Positions 55,138-63,484 of a stretch of 64,000 bases of DNA are shown piece by piece. The position numbers and the translations under genes are program-made. Location of the stretch: contig NC_014551.1 in assembly GCF_000196735.1 (NCBI RefSeq), positions 3,715,001 to 3,779,000 on the forward strand. The letters are read 5' to 3'. The first letter of the stretch is position 1. Every line of letters starts with the position of its first letter. Origin of the DNA: Bacillus amyloliquefaciens DSM 7 = ATCC 23350 (GTDB lineage: Bacteria > Bacillota > Bacilli > Bacillales > Bacillaceae). Below the pieces are notes generated by a model. That model did not search any database. It had not been told where the DNA came from and worked only from the letters and a program-made list of their open reading frames with translations.

Positions 55138-55981
55138 ATTTAGAGATATCGACGAAGCCTTCTCCAAACACGTCACGCACATCATGAACAATGACAAACG
55201 CCTTTGTATCACAGCTTTTAATAATTTTCTTGAGCATGGAGAGCTCTTGCTTCTGGATGACGATATATAAAATTTCTTTTGACTGCCCTGTGTAATTTCC
55301 TTTACCCGACAGCAGCGTCACCCCTCTGTCCATAAGCGTGTTGACCTGTTCAGCGATTTCGTGCTTATGCTCAGATATAATCGTCACCGCTTTTTTCGTA
55401 TTCAGACCTTCAATGATAAAGTCCATCACCTTCGTTCCGATGTAAAGCATGACAATGGTAAACATCATTTTTTCCGCGCCGATGATGAAATAAGAACTGA
55501 AGACGACAATCAGATCAAAGAACAAAAGCGCATAGCTGATATTCCAATCGAGATATTTATTCGCAATCCTCGCCAAAATAGCAGATCCCGCCGTCGTGCC
55601 TCCGACTCGAATAATGATCCCGATTCCGACACCGGCAAACACACCCGCAAAAATAGTATTAATAATGAGTTCATGTGACGGCGAGTGCCAATCATGCGTC
55701 AGATGCAGAAACAGCGAGTTGGCGACAACCGTAATGATCGTATAAAGCGTTGTTTTTCCGTCTAAAAATTTATATCCGATGATCAATAAAATTCCGTTCA
55801 AAATGATATTCGTCACCCCTGGCGACCATTCAAACACATAGTACAAGATCAAGGTAATTCCCGTTACCCCGCCCTCTCCAAGATCATTCGGAATGGCGAA
55901 TAAATTAACAGCCAATGCAAAGATAAAAGCCCCAATGATCAGCATCAGCACATCCAGCAATCTTTTTTTCATCCCAGACAC
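55136..55981 (-). CDS. yxkD: YitT-family membrane protein YxkD, guanidine-riboswitch controlled
   Basis: 281 residues: five to six membrane helices in residues 10-190 (YitT/DUF161 region) and a C-terminal cytosolic DUF2179 domain (about 220-275, KELSMLKKIIKSCDTKAFVIVHDVRDVFGEGF). Function is not proven. The upstream guanidine-I riboswitch places it in the guanidine response, so export or handling of guanidine or related compounds is a fair inference. GGGAGTG precedes the ATG. Confidence 0.88.
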   Translation of the reverse strand: MSGMKKRLLDVLMLIIGAFIFALAVNLFAIPNDLGEGGVTGITLILYYVFEWSPGVTNIILNGILLIIGYKFLDGKTTLYTIITVVANSLFLHLTHDWHSPSHELIINTIFAGVFAGVGIGIIIRVGGTTAGSAILARIANKYLDWNISYALLFFDLIVVFSSYFIIGAEKMMFTIVMLYIGTKVMDFIIEGLNTKKAVTIISEHKHEIAEQVNTLMDRGVTLLSGKGNYTGQSKEILYIVIQKQELSMLKKIIKSCDTKAFVIVHDVRDVFGEGFVDISK

Positions 55982-56004
55982 TCCCTTTTTATAAAATCAA
56001 AAAA

Positions 56005-56140
56005 GCCCGGGGAGAGCACTCTTCATCAAAAGAGCAGAAACTCCCGGGCTTTTATCCCACCGTGTCACAGCAAAAACCTGCTGTGTGTTTTCTCTCGGTC
56101 CAGACCAATTCAGCATTGCGGAACCCTAGAAAACCACTGT
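56005..56140 (-). promoter_or_regulatory. Guanidine-I (ykkC-yxkD) riboswitch with terminator
   Basis: On the minus strand the leader shows the conserved blocks CUAGGGUUCCG (complement of 56119-56129), GGUCUGGACCGAGAGAAA (56085-56105 region), ACACGGUGGGAUAAAAGCCCGGGAG (56041-56068 region, named here by its ACACGG and GGGAUAAAAGCC parts), which define the ykkC RNA. The last block also forms the 5' arm of a terminator (GCCCGGGAG ... CTCCCCGGGC, then TTTTTT, down to 56005) with an inner hairpin GCTCTT/GAAGAGTGC. Guanidine binding by the aptamer should prevent terminator formation and turn on yxkD. Confidence 0.92.
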
Positions 56141-56172
56141 TTTTTATGTTCAGTTTTTGTATTTCTTTCAAG

Positions 56173-56201
56173 ATTATACGGGAAATCGCGAGCATGTTCA
56201 A
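56173..56201 (-). promoter_or_regulatory. Promoter of the riboswitch-yxkD transcript
   Basis: On the minus strand TTGAAC (56201-56196), 17 bases, TATAAT (56178-56173): near-consensus SigA promoter, about 30 bases before the aptamer. Confidence 0.8.
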
Positions 56202-56315
56202 CCTCTCTTTTTTCCATAAACCTATGAAAAATTTGACCGTTCTGCCGACACTAAAAAAGGACCTAAAAATACATGACTAAAAAATCATTAAAATACTGTT
56301 TTTCTCAAAATTGTA

Positions 56316-56344
56316 TTGACTGAAGGATATTTTACAGGCATTAT
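56316..56344 (+). promoter_or_regulatory. Probable yxkC promoter
   Basis: TTGACT (56316-56321), 17 bases, CATTAT (56339-56344). In B. subtilis yxkC is reported in the SigD regulon, but no clear GCCGATAT element is visible here. Confidence 0.5.
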
Positions 56345-56387
56345 AGTATATAGTTTTCAAGAAATAGTTTACATAGGAGGAAATATT

Positions 56388-57026
56388 ATGGCAGGCAACT
56401 TAGTGTCTTGTAAGGCATGCGGCAAAGAAATCGCTAAAGGCGTTAAAAAATGTCCAAACTGCGGTAAAGATCAGAGAAACTTTTTTATGAGACATAAAAT
56501 CATCACATTGCTTTTGGCAGTAGTGGTTATTATCATTCTCGTAAACATCGGCGGCGGAGGCGGGTCTTCATCATCTAAAACTGCGTCTTCAAAAGCTGCG
56601 GAATCCAAGGAAAAGCTGTATAACATCGGTGACACTGTTAAGACTGAAAAAACTGAAGTTACTGTTACGAAGGTGGAAAAAAGAGATTCAGTAGGATCTG
56701 AATTTGTCGAGAAAAAAGCATCTGACGGAGGCGTTATCGTCGCTGTCCAATATACAGTTAAAAATGTTTCAAACAAGCCGTTAAGCTCTTTCTCCATTCC
56801 GAGCGTGAAATTAGTAGATTCTAAAGGAACTTCCTATGATCCGGATATTGACGCTTCATCGACTTATGCAACGGAAACAAAAGTGAACAACAGTAAAATT
56901 TTAAGTGACCTGAACCCGAACATTAAGGTCACTGGAGTGAAAGCCTTTGAAGTTGATAAAAACGCATACGCTAAAGGCACTTGGAAAATAAAATTCAGCA
57001 ACGATGTTGAAGTAAAAGTTAAATAA
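56388..57026 (+). CDS. yxkC: YxkC, zinc-ribbon membrane-anchored protein with DUF4352 domain
   Basis: 212 residues from ATG 56388 with AGGAGGA upstream. Order: N-terminal zinc ribbon (CKAC ... CPNC, residues 8-26), one membrane helix (about 36-52), a Gly/Ser linker, then an extracytoplasmic immunoglobulin-like DUF4352 domain (about 80-205; VIVAVQYTVKNVSNKPLSSF). Cytosolic ribbon with external domain suggests a surface-exposed or signalling membrane protein; function unknown. Monocistronic with terminator shared with galE. Confidence 0.85.
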   Translation: MAGNLVSCKACGKEIAKGVKKCPNCGKDQRNFFMRHKIITLLLAVVVIIILVNIGGGGGSSSSKTASSKAAESKEKLYNIGDTVKTEKTEVTVTKVEKRDSVGSEFVEKKASDGGVIVAVQYTVKNVSNKPLSSFSIPSVKLVDSKGTSYDPDIDASSTYATETKVNNSKILSDLNPNIKVTGVKAFEVDKNAYAKGTWKIKFSNDVEVKVK

Positions 57027-57036
57027 TGATCATAAC

Positions 57037-57070
57037 AAAAGAGACCTTCACCATTTGAAGGTCTCTTTCT
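57037..57070. terminator. Bidirectional terminator between yxkC and galE
   Basis: AAAGAGACCTTCA ccatt TGAAGGTCTCTTT between convergent genes. Confidence 0.85.
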
Positions 57071-57072
57071 TT

Positions 57073-58089
57073 TTACACCTTTTGATATCCGTTCACATTG
57101 GAGGATTGCCACTTCCAAGAGTCGGCGCACATTTCTTCAAGACCGCGCTTTGCTTCCCAGCCCAGTTCAGCCTTCGCTTTTGCCGGGTCGGCGAAGCATG
57201 CGGCGATGTCTCCCGGGCGCCGGGCGGCAAAACGATACGGCACTGCTTTTCCCGATACTTTTTCAAACGCCTTGACCATCTCAAGAACGCTGTAGCCTCT
57301 TCCCGTGCCGAGATTATAGGCATCGGCGCCCGTTGTGTCCAGCACCTTTTCAAGCGCTCTGACGTGGCCCTCGGCAAGGTCAACGACATGGATGTAATCC
57401 CGCACGCCTGTGCCGTCCTTCGTCGGATAATCATTGCCGAACACCTGCAATTGCTCAAGCTTGCCGACAGCGACTTGGGCGACGTACGGCATTAAATTAT
57501 TCGGGATGCCGTTCGGGTCTTCCCCGATCCGGCCGCTCGGATGCGCGCCGAACGGATTAAAGTAACGGAGAAGCGCAATGCTCCATTCAGGGTCCGCCTT
57601 ATGCAGATCGCGCAAAATCTGTTCCAGCATCAGCTTTGTCTGCCCGTAAGGATTGGTCGCGCTTAACGGAAAATCCTCTGTGATCGGCGTTGTTTCCGGA
57701 ACGCCGTAAACCGTCGCTGATGAACTGAAGACGATTTTTTTTATACCGTATGCCTGCATGACTTCACATAAAATAAACGTTCCCGTCAGATTATTATGAT
57801 AATAACGGAGCGGAACAGCCACAGACTCACCGACCGCTTTTAATCCCGCAAAATGAATGACGGCTTCAATCTCATTTTCAGCAAATACCCGTTGAACGGC
57901 GTCACGGTCCAGAAGATCCGCTTCATAAAACACAAGCCCTTTTCCGGTAATGTCTTTTACCCGCTCCAATGCTTCCGGTGAACTATTTGACAGATTATCC
58001 AGAACCACGATCTCATAGCCGCTGTTTAACAGCTCGACACATGTATGGCTTCCGATATAACCCGCTCCGCCTGTCACTAAAATCGCCAT
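57073..58089 (-). CDS. galE: UDP-glucose 4-epimerase GalE
   Basis: 338 residues from ATG 58089 with GGGGAGG upstream; the longer frame to 58152 has no signal. Short-chain dehydrogenase fold: NAD motif GGAGYIGSH (residues 7-15), catalytic Ser in FSSSATVYG (near 123) and the YxxxK pair in [10 protein letters not shown] (near 148). It interconverts UDP-glucose and UDP-galactose for galactose use and for surface polysaccharides. Monocistronic. Confidence 0.95.
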   Translation of the reverse strand: MAILVTGGAGYIGSHTCVELLNSGYEIVVLDNLSNSSPEALERVKDITGKGLVFYEADLLDRDAVQRVFAENEIEAVIHFAGLKAVGESVAVPLRYYHNNLTGTFILCEVMQAYGIKKIVFSSSATVYGVPETTPITEDFPLSATNPYGQTKLMLEQILRDLHKADPEWSIALLRYFNPFGAHPSGRIGEDPNGIPNNLMPYVAQVAVGKLEQLQVFGNDYPTKDGTGVRDYIHVVDLAEGHVRALEKVLDTTGADAYNLGTGRGYSVLEMVKAFEKVSGKAVPYRFAARRPGDIAACFADPAKAKAELGWEAKRGLEEMCADSWKWQSSNVNGYQKV

Positions 58090-58300
58090 GAAGAAAGCCT
58101 CCCCTATTGAATGAACTGTCCATATTATATAGTTTTTTTCTTCCTCAATCATCCATTTCCAAAAAGTTTAATCGTTTAGTCATCGTTTCTTCATAATTTG
58201 TTTTCATTCGCGTAAAAAACAGAGCCTTCGATTCAAAACGGGTGGCGAAATAGAAATCCCTCCCCCGCACATGGTAAGATAAGACAAAGGAGATGACGGT

Positions 58301-59533
58301 ATGAAAAATGAAATCATTGAACGCTTTACCTCTTATGTAAAAGTCGATACACAGTCTGACGAAAACAATGAAAACTGCCCTTCAACCCCCGGACAGCTGA
58401 CTTTGGCCAACATGCTGGCGGATGAATTAAAGTCGATCGGCATGACAGAAATCACAGTCGATGACAATGGGTACGTGATGGCGACTCTTCCGGCTAATAC
58501 GGATAAAGACGTGCCGACTGTCGGTTTTCTGGCTCACGTGGATACCGCAACTGATTTTACCGGAAAAAATGTGAATCCTCAGATTATTGAGAGCTATGAC
58601 GGACATGATATCGTTCTGAATGACAAACTCAATGTCGTCCTTTCGCCTGAACAATTCCCGGAGCTTTCCCGCTATAAAGGCCAGACGCTGATCACAACGG
58701 ACGGCACGACGCTGCTCGGAGCCGACAACAAAGCGGGCATCGCCGAAATCATGACAGCAATGGCGTACTTGATCAAACACCCTGACATCAAACACGGCAC
58801 GATCCGGGTCGCCTTCACGCCTGATGAAGAAATCGGCAGAGGCCCTCACAAATTTGATGTCGGCCGCTTCAACGCCGCATTCGCTTACACGATAGACGGA
58901 GGCCCCCTCGGCGAACTGCAATATGAAAGCTTCAACGCAGCCGCAGCTAAGCTTACTTGTTACGGAAAAAGCGTTCACCCCGGAACGGCAAAAAACAAAA
59001 TGGTAAACGCTTCAAAAATCGCGATGGAATTTCATCACGCGCTGCCGAAAGAAGAAGCGCCGGAATATACGGAAGGATATGAAGGCTTCTATCACTTGCT
59101 TTCCATGAACGGCGACGTTTCTGAAGCCGCCCTGTCGTATATCATCAGAGATTTTGACAGAGAGCGCTTTACAGAACGAAAAGAATATATGCAGAAAACC
59201 GCCGACGCGCTTACGGCCAAATACGGCAAAGAAAGCATCAAGCTTGAATTGCATGATCAATACTACAATATGAGAGAAAAAATCGAACCGGTCAAAGAGA
59301 TCGTCGACGTCGCATATCAAGCCATGAAAAACCTCGACATCGAACCGATTATCGAACCGATCCGGGGCGGAACCGACGGATCACAGCTCTCTTACATGGG
59401 ACTGCCGACGCCGAACATCTTCACCGGCGGCCAAAACTTCCACGGAAAATATGAATACATTTCTGTCGATCATATGGAAAAAGCGGTAAACGTTATTGTT
59501 GAAATCGCCAGGCTGTTTGAAGAACGCGCGTAA
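58301..59533 (+). CDS. pepT: Peptidase T (tripeptidase) PepT
   Basis: 410 residues, M20 family aminotripeptidase. Metal ligands and catalytic residues are readable: HVDTATD near residue 79 (His and Asp), ADNKAGIAE near 141, catalytic Glu pair [10 protein letters not shown] near 173, and [18 protein letters not shown] near 360 with His in [10 protein letters not shown] near 378. Removes the N-terminal residue from tripeptides in the cytosol. AAAGGAGAT precedes the ATG. Confidence 0.95.
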   Translation: MKNEIIERFTSYVKVDTQSDENNENCPSTPGQLTLANMLADELKSIGMTEITVDDNGYVMATLPANTDKDVPTVGFLAHVDTATDFTGKNVNPQIIESYDGHDIVLNDKLNVVLSPEQFPELSRYKGQTLITTDGTTLLGADNKAGIAEIMTAMAYLIKHPDIKHGTIRVAFTPDEEIGRGPHKFDVGRFNAAFAYTIDGGPLGELQYESFNAAAAKLTCYGKSVHPGTAKNKMVNASKIAMEFHHALPKEEAPEYTEGYEGFYHLLSMNGDVSEAALSYIIRDFDRERFTERKEYMQKTADALTAKYGKESIKLELHDQYYNMREKIEPVKEIVDVAYQAMKNLDIEPIIEPIRGGTDGSQLSYMGLPTPNIFTGGQNFHGKYEYISVDHMEKAVNVIVEIARLFEERA

Positions 59534-59562
59534 AACCAAAGCCCCCTGCTTTGGTTTTTTTC
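59534..59562 (+). terminator. Terminator after pepT
   Basis: AACCAAAGC cccct GCTTTGGTT followed by TTTTTTC. Confidence 0.85.
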
Positions 59563-59631
59563 TTTCACGTGAAACCTTTCCTTCTTTCTTTCCGTATATA
59601 AGGTATGAAATGGAAAAAAGGAGTGAAGACT

Positions 59632-59748
59632 ATGGCAAGAGGCACTGTAGCGAAAGAATTGAAAAAAACCTTAAAAGACCCGCGCGTTTTGGAAACGAAA
59701 TCAAATCCTTTTAAAAAGCTGCGGAAAATGTTCAAACGATTTTTTTAA
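59632..59748 (+). CDS. Small basic protein, 38 residues
   Basis: ATG 59632 with AAAAAGGAGTG at the right distance. The product (starting MARGTVAKELKKTLKDPR and ending MFKRFF) is very basic, with many Lys/Arg, no Cys and no membrane helix; a short amphipathic helix is likely. Not recognised as a named family. It resembles in size and charge the yxzF-like protein at 26.7 kb, which may be a composition effect. No terminator was found directly after it. Monocistronic unless read through to the next small gene. Confidence 0.6.
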   Translation: MARGTVAKELKKTLKDPRVLETKSNPFKKLRKMFKRFF

Positions 59749-60110
59749 GATAACTTATCGTTTTCTTACAAAAAATAAAGAAAGCGCTGTCAATCTATAA
59801 TCATCTGTTAGAAGCAGTTATTTTGCATATCATAGGATTTTTTAGGGTACTGAATAACACAAGGCAAACGAAAACACTGAATTAGTTAATTCGACTCTGT
59901 TAAAAAATAGTAAAAAAGTGATATAAACGTTAATCATTCAGCAGCCGATACAATCTATAGAACCACAACATGAGTGAAATCCCTTGCAACTTATAGTCGT
60001 TTTTACGGAAAATGTCGTTATTTTTTAAAAAAGTGACAATTGTTTGAATACTTTTCGTTTGTTTTTTCGTACAATAATAATACCAAAACTTTTTTTGGGA
60101 GGTATGTAAA
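59749..60110. other. Intergenic region of 360 bases
   Basis: AT-rich stretch between two short genes. A possible ECF-like promoter TGAATA (60045-60050), 17 bases, CGTA (60068-60071) precedes the next small gene; the minus-35 lacks the usual AAC, so it is doubtful. No other feature was supported. Confidence 0.5.
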
Positions 60111-60278
60111 ATGATGCTACTTATTTTTGCTGCTTTGACAGGATACCTGGTTTTCTCTTTCAGTAAGGACAACCGCCGGAAAACGCCAAAGACAAGCCCG
60201 CTGGTGACAGCTGCCGACACGAATAACATCATTGATTTAAATGCGATCCGTCAAAAACGCCGGATGCCGCTATCATAA
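60111..60278 (+). CDS. Small single-pass membrane protein, 55 residues
   Basis: ATG 60111 (second ATG at 60114) with GGGAGGT upstream. One hydrophobic segment at residues 2-17 (MLLIFAALTGYLVFSF) then a polar, basic tail (KDNRRKTPKTSP ... IRQKRRMPLS). Family not recognised. Its place just before yxjI corresponds to B. subtilis yxjJ by order only, so no symbol is given. A terminator follows at once, supporting a real transcription unit. Confidence 0.7.
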   Translation: MMLLIFAALTGYLVFSFSKDNRRKTPKTSPLVTAADTNNIIDLNAIRQKRRMPLS

Positions 60279-60279
60279 A

Positions 60280-60315
60280 AAACGACAGCTGCCGCAAAAT
60301 CGGCAGCCTTTTTTT
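60280..60315 (+). terminator. Terminator after the small membrane protein gene
   Basis: GCTGCCG caaaat CGGCAGC followed by CTTTTTTT. Confidence 0.85.
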
Positions 60316-60330
60316 ATGCACCTGCCTATA

Positions 60331-60357
60331 TGAAACCATCCGCCTCCTTTTTACGTA
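60331..60357 (+). promoter_or_regulatory. SigW-type promoter of yxjI
   Basis: TGAAAC (60331-60336), 17 bases, CGTA (60354-60357), matching the SigW consensus TGAAAC-N16/17-CGTA. yxjI is known as a SigW regulon member in B. subtilis. Confidence 0.85.
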
Positions 60358-60380
60358 CAACATAAAAAAGGAGTTTTTTT

Positions 60381-60857
60381 ATGAATCATTTTTATATCAA
60401 AGAGCGGGTGTTTACATTTAAGAATCGGTTTCAAGTGTTTCTTGAAAGCGGAAAAGAAGTCTTCAATGCGGAGGGAAAGTTGTTTTCGTTCGGCGATGAA
60501 CTGAAGCTGACTGATTTGGACGGACGCACACTCGCCAGCGTCAGTCAGAAACTGATGTCGCTCGTTCCCCGTTACGAGATTTCCGTAAGCGGCAAACCTG
60601 TATGCCAAGTCATCAAGAAAGTAACGTTTTTCAAACCGAAATTTGAAATTTCCGGCCTCGGCTGGGATATTACCGGCGACGTGTGGGGACGGAATTTTCA
60701 AGTGACAGACGGAAAATCAAGCCGGATGACCGTCAGTAAAACATGGATGAGCTGGGGCGATTCCTATCATCTGCAGATTGAAAATGAAGAGGATATCGTT
60801 CTTTGTCTCGCAATCGCAATTGTGATTGATATGGTTCTATTTGAGGGTGACAAATAA
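60381..60857 (+). CDS. yxjI: YxjI, LURP-one/tubby-like domain protein (SigW regulon)
   Basis: 158 residues, one LURP-one-related (DUF567) domain, a beta-barrel around a central hydrophobic helix like the tubby C-terminal domain. Landmarks: YIKERVFTFKNRFQVF at the N-terminus, repeated beta hairpins, and the hydrophobic C-terminal helix IVLCLAIAIVIDMVLF. Probably membrane- or lipid-associated. Control by SigW suggests a role in membrane or envelope stress; no reaction is known. AAAGGAG precedes the ATG. Confidence 0.88.
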   Translation: MNHFYIKERVFTFKNRFQVFLESGKEVFNAEGKLFSFGDELKLTDLDGRTLASVSQKLMSLVPRYEISVSGKPVCQVIKKVTFFKPKFEISGLGWDITGDVWGRNFQVTDGKSSRMTVSKTWMSWGDSYHLQIENEEDIVLCLAIAIVIDMVLFEGDK

Positions 60858-60876
60858 AAATATTTATCGAAATATA

Positions 60877-60904
60877 TTGACAATTCGAGAAAACATACTA
60901 AGAT
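60877..60904 (+). promoter_or_regulatory. Promoter of the yxjH leader
   Basis: TTGACA (60877-60882), 16 bases, TAAGAT (60899-60904): strong SigA promoter about 40 bases before the SAM aptamer. Confidence 0.75.
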
Positions 60905-60943
60905 TAATAGTATTACAGTTTATTCTGAAAAATAGCATATTTC

Positions 60944-61078
60944 CTTATCAAGAGAGGTGGAGGGACTGGCCCTATGATACCCGGCAACCGCTGTTCAGCA
61001 GAATGGTGCTAAATCCTGAAGATAAGGTTGAGATTTGCGGACGCAAGCTCTTCCCTATCCGAGGGAAGAGCTTTTTTA
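60944..61078 (+). promoter_or_regulatory. SAM-I riboswitch (S-box) with terminator
   Basis: The aptamer runs from CTTATC (60944-60949) to its pairing partner GATAAG (61021-61026). Conserved S-box blocks are AGAGAGGTGGAGGGACTGGCCC, named by its GAGGTGGAGGGA core, then ATGATACCCGGCAACC and TGGTGCTAAATCC. A terminator AAGCTCTTCCC tatccga GGGAAGAGCTT with six T follows (61045-61078). With SAM bound the terminator forms and yxjH is off. Confidence 0.95.
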
Positions 61079-61106
61079 TATTTCATCAGGAAAGAAGGAA
61101 TCGTTC

Positions 61107-62243
61107 ATGTCACAGCAAAACACAGAGCAACCATTGCACACTCTTCTAAGAAAAAACCCGCCGTTTCGCGCGGATCAGGTCGGAAGCCTGCTGCGGCCGG
61201 CGGCTGTGAAGCAAGCCCGTCTGCAAAGAGCGGCTGATGAGATTTCGGCAGAACAGCTGCGCGAAATCGAAAACAAAGAAATCATCCGCAGTGTGGAAAA
61301 GCAAAAAGAAACCGGCCTCAATGTCGTGACAGACGGCGAATTCCGCCGTGCCTGGTGGCATTTCGATTTTCTCGAAAACTTAGACGGCGTCGAAGCGTTT
61401 ACGCCTGAGAGCGGCATTCAGTTCCACAACGTACAGACGAAAGCGCGCGGCATTAAAGTAACGGGAGATATTGATTTTTCTCAGCATCCGATACTTGAAG
61501 ATTATAAATTCCTGCACAGCATTGCCGGCGATGCTGTGCCAAAAATGACCATCCCAAGCCCGAATATGCTGTTTTTCCGCGGAAAATTGGAAAAAGCGGC
61601 GTATCAGAACGATTACCAACAATTTCAGCATGATGTATCACAGGCGTATAAAAAAGCGATTCAGGCTTTCTATGACGCCGGGTGCCGCTATCTTCAGCTC
61701 GATGATACCGCATGGGCCGTTTTCTTATCGGAGGCGGGGCTTCGTCAGATTGAAGCTTTCGGCACGACGCCGGATGAGCTGCGCAGGCTGTTCGCCGCTT
61801 CCATTAATGACGCCATCAAAGATCGTCCTGCCGATCTGAAGGTTACGATGCATATCTGCCGCGGCAACTTCCAGTCCACATGGACGGCTGAAGGCGGATA
61901 TGATGCGGCGGCGGAAACGATTTTTGACGGACTTGACCTTGACGGATTGTTCTTGGAATATGATGATTCCCGCTCCGGCGGCTTTGAACCGCTTCGTTAT
62001 GTCAAACGCTCTGATCTTCAGCTTGTGCTCGGTTTGATTACGTCGAAACACGGCGAACTCGAAGACAAGGATGCGGTTAAACGCCGGATTGAAGAAGCTT
62101 CTCAATATGTCAGCCTGGATCAGCTTTGCCTCAGCCCGCAATGCGGGTTCGCTTCGACTGAGGAAGGAAATCTGATCACAGAAGAACAGCAATGGGCGAA
62201 ACTGCGCCATGTCGTCGACATTGCCGATGAAGTCTGGAAATAA
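61107..62243 (+). CDS. yxjH: YxjH, cobalamin-independent methionine synthase-like protein
   Basis: 378 residues from ATG 61107 with AGAAGGAA upstream; the frame open from 61035 starts inside the riboswitch. MetE C-terminal-domain family: FRADQVGSLLRPAAVKQ near residue 18, the zinc-ligand region with MHICRGNF (His and Cys near 250) and the C-terminal CLSPQCGFAST (Cys near 350). Methyl transfer to homocysteine or a related thiol in methionine supply or salvage. The B. subtilis genes yxjG and yxjH are near-identical S-box paralogues; only one copy is present here. Confidence 0.9.
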   Translation: MSQQNTEQPLHTLLRKNPPFRADQVGSLLRPAAVKQARLQRAADEISAEQLREIENKEIIRSVEKQKETGLNVVTDGEFRRAWWHFDFLENLDGVEAFTPESGIQFHNVQTKARGIKVTGDIDFSQHPILEDYKFLHSIAGDAVPKMTIPSPNMLFFRGKLEKAAYQNDYQQFQHDVSQAYKKAIQAFYDAGCRYLQLDDTAWAVFLSEAGLRQIEAFGTTPDELRRLFAASINDAIKDRPADLKVTMHICRGNFQSTWTAEGGYDAAAETIFDGLDLDGLFLEYDDSRSGGFEPLRYVKRSDLQLVLGLITSKHGELEDKDAVKRRIEEASQYVSLDQLCLSPQCGFASTEEGNLITEEQQWAKLRHVVDIADEVWK

Positions 62244-62246
62244 AAA

Positions 62247-62274
62247 AAAGACACGCTTACAGCGTGTCTTTTTC
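62247..62274. terminator. Bidirectional terminator between yxjH and yxjB
   Basis: AAAGACACGC ttaca GCGTGTCTTT with A- and T-runs, between convergent genes. Confidence 0.85.
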
Positions 62275-62277
62275 GTT

Positions 62278-63159
62278 TTACAGCGGATCGGTTCCGATTA
62301 AAATATCGATATCTATCGTAATATCAGCCGCTTTCCGGCTGATAAAGCGCTGAATGCTTTCATCAGAACATTTCCATGTTAAGGGCGTCATTTTCACAAG
62401 CAGCTCAAGATCAGGCTGCGATAAGGTCTTCGTGTAACACAGCCGCTTGCGCTCAAAGGCTTGAAAGCCGGTTTGGAAACGGACGGCCGCAGACTCAGCG
62501 GTATCATTCCGTTCAGGACTGTCTCCGAAGAAGAATTCCCTTACTTCTTTCAAGTAATCGCGCCGCGGCACCGCTTTAATGACTGTGCCGCCCTTTCTTA
62601 AAAGCCTGCTGCATTCCTTGTAATTCCAAGGTGACAAAACAGACAGAATCACATCAAAACTGCTGTCGGCAAACGGCGTATCCGCCACATCAGCGACGGC
62701 AAAAATATTATGATCCCCGAAGGCTTTTGCAGCTTGCAGCACACCTTCTTTCGAGATATCAATGCCGATTCCCGTCACGGAAAAAGCGGGCTGCAGCAAT
62801 CTGCATACAGCGTCTAAATGGGAGCCCTCTCCGCATCCCGCATCCAATACCGCCGCCTGTTTTCGCGGAGATTGAATACGGCTGATGATGACGGCGATCT
62901 CTTTTTGAACCGGCGAAAAAAACTCCCGCCTCTCAAAAAGCTCGTGTCTCGCTTCGAACAGCTGCCTGTCATAGCGGGTTTTGACCGATTTATTGAGGAA
63001 ATTCACATAGCCTTGTTTTGATATATCAAATGTATGCCCATGTCCGCATATCAGGCTTTGATATTGCGAAACCGCCATGGCCGTGCGGCATAGCGGACAC
63101 CTGAATACGGACTGGCATGCATTCAGTAATTCCGCGCGTTTTCTTTTCATAGACGTCAA
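62278..63159 (-). CDS. yxjB: RlmA-family 23S rRNA guanine-N1 methyltransferase YxjB (TlrB-like)
   Basis: About 293 residues from TTG 63159, chosen because GAGGTG lies six bases upstream (63166-63171); ATG 63177 in frame has no ribosome binding site, and ATG 63150 is a further option. N-terminal zinc finger (FRCPLC ... ICGHGHTFDISKQGYVNFL, about residues 20-50) and a SAM-binding Rossmann domain (AVLDAGCGEGSHLD near 105, then VADTPFADSSFDVILSVLSPW near 160). Family knowledge: RlmA(II)/TlrB methylates G748 of 23S rRNA in the peptide exit tunnel and gives resistance to tylosin-type macrolides. The leader carries a candidate attenuator. Confidence 0.88.
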   Translation of the reverse strand: MTSMKRKRAELLNACQSVFRCPLCRTAMAVSQYQSLICGHGHTFDISKQGYVNFLNKSVKTRYDRQLFEARHELFERREFFSPVQKEIAVIISRIQSPRKQAAVLDAGCGEGSHLDAVCRLLQPAFSVTGIGIDISKEGVLQAAKAFGDHNIFAVADVADTPFADSSFDVILSVLSPWNYKECSRLLRKGGTVIKAVPRRDYLKEVREFFFGDSPERNDTAESAAVRFQTGFQAFERKRLCYTKTLSQPDLELLVKMTPLTWKCSDESIQRFISRKAADITIDIDILIGTDPL

Positions 63160-63189
63160 AAAAAACACCTCATTCATTCGTTATTCTGA

Positions 63190-63256
63190 TGAAATGAAAA
63201 AGGCATAGACAAATAAACCTCACCAAATTGGAAGGTTTAACCTATTTATCTATACC
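63190..63256 (-). terminator. Attenuator-like terminator hairpin in the yxjB leader
   Basis: On the minus strand the arm GGTATAGATAAATA-ggtta-AACCT (63256-63233) pairs with AGGTTTATTTGTCTATGCC (63220-63202): 19 pairs including two G-U, with a five-base bulge, followed by TTTTTCATTT. It lies between the leader ORF and yxjB, upstream of the gene, so it is placed to stop transcription before yxjB. Confidence 0.75.
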
Positions 63257-63261
63257 TCTCA

Positions 63262-63291
63262 TTATCTGTAACGAATGAACTGGATGATCAT
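63262..63291 (-). CDS. Putative nine-residue leader peptide of yxjB, ending Arg-Tyr-Arg
   Basis: ATG 63291 with AAAAGGGG eight bases upstream (63300-63307), coding for MIIQFIRYR and stop TAA at 63262-63264. The Arg-x-Arg ending is the '+X+' type motif on which macrolide-bound ribosomes are known to stall in erm-type leaders. The stop is five bases before the 5' arm of the terminator, so a ribosome held on the last codons would cover that arm. The peptide itself is too short for homology evidence. Confidence 0.6.
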   Translation of the reverse strand: MIIQFIRYR

Positions 63292-63340
63292 GAAGATGAC
63301 CCCTTTTCTGCCGTCTTTTGAAGGCTGTGCCCTCAGATCC

Positions 63341-63369
63341 ATTTTATCAGCTGCGTCCCGTTCTTACAA
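63341..63369 (-). promoter_or_regulatory. Promoter of the yxjB leader
   Basis: On the minus strand TTGTAA (63369-63364), 17 bases, TAAAAT (63346-63341): five of six matches in both boxes. Transcription would begin near 63334, giving a leader of about 175 bases with the short ORF, the terminator and then yxjB. Confidence 0.75.
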
Positions 63370-63484
63370 TGAACCGAACTGTTTCTGCGTGCACTTTATA
63401 CCATTAAAATCCAATTACTTTTACATATCCTTTATTTTCTTTATTTATAATATAAATTTATTATTTTGAAAATATCCAAAAAGG

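Noticed and set aside
56062..56280. 72-codon plus-strand frame upstream of yxkC
   Set aside because: It is the antisense of the guanidine riboswitch and its promoter.
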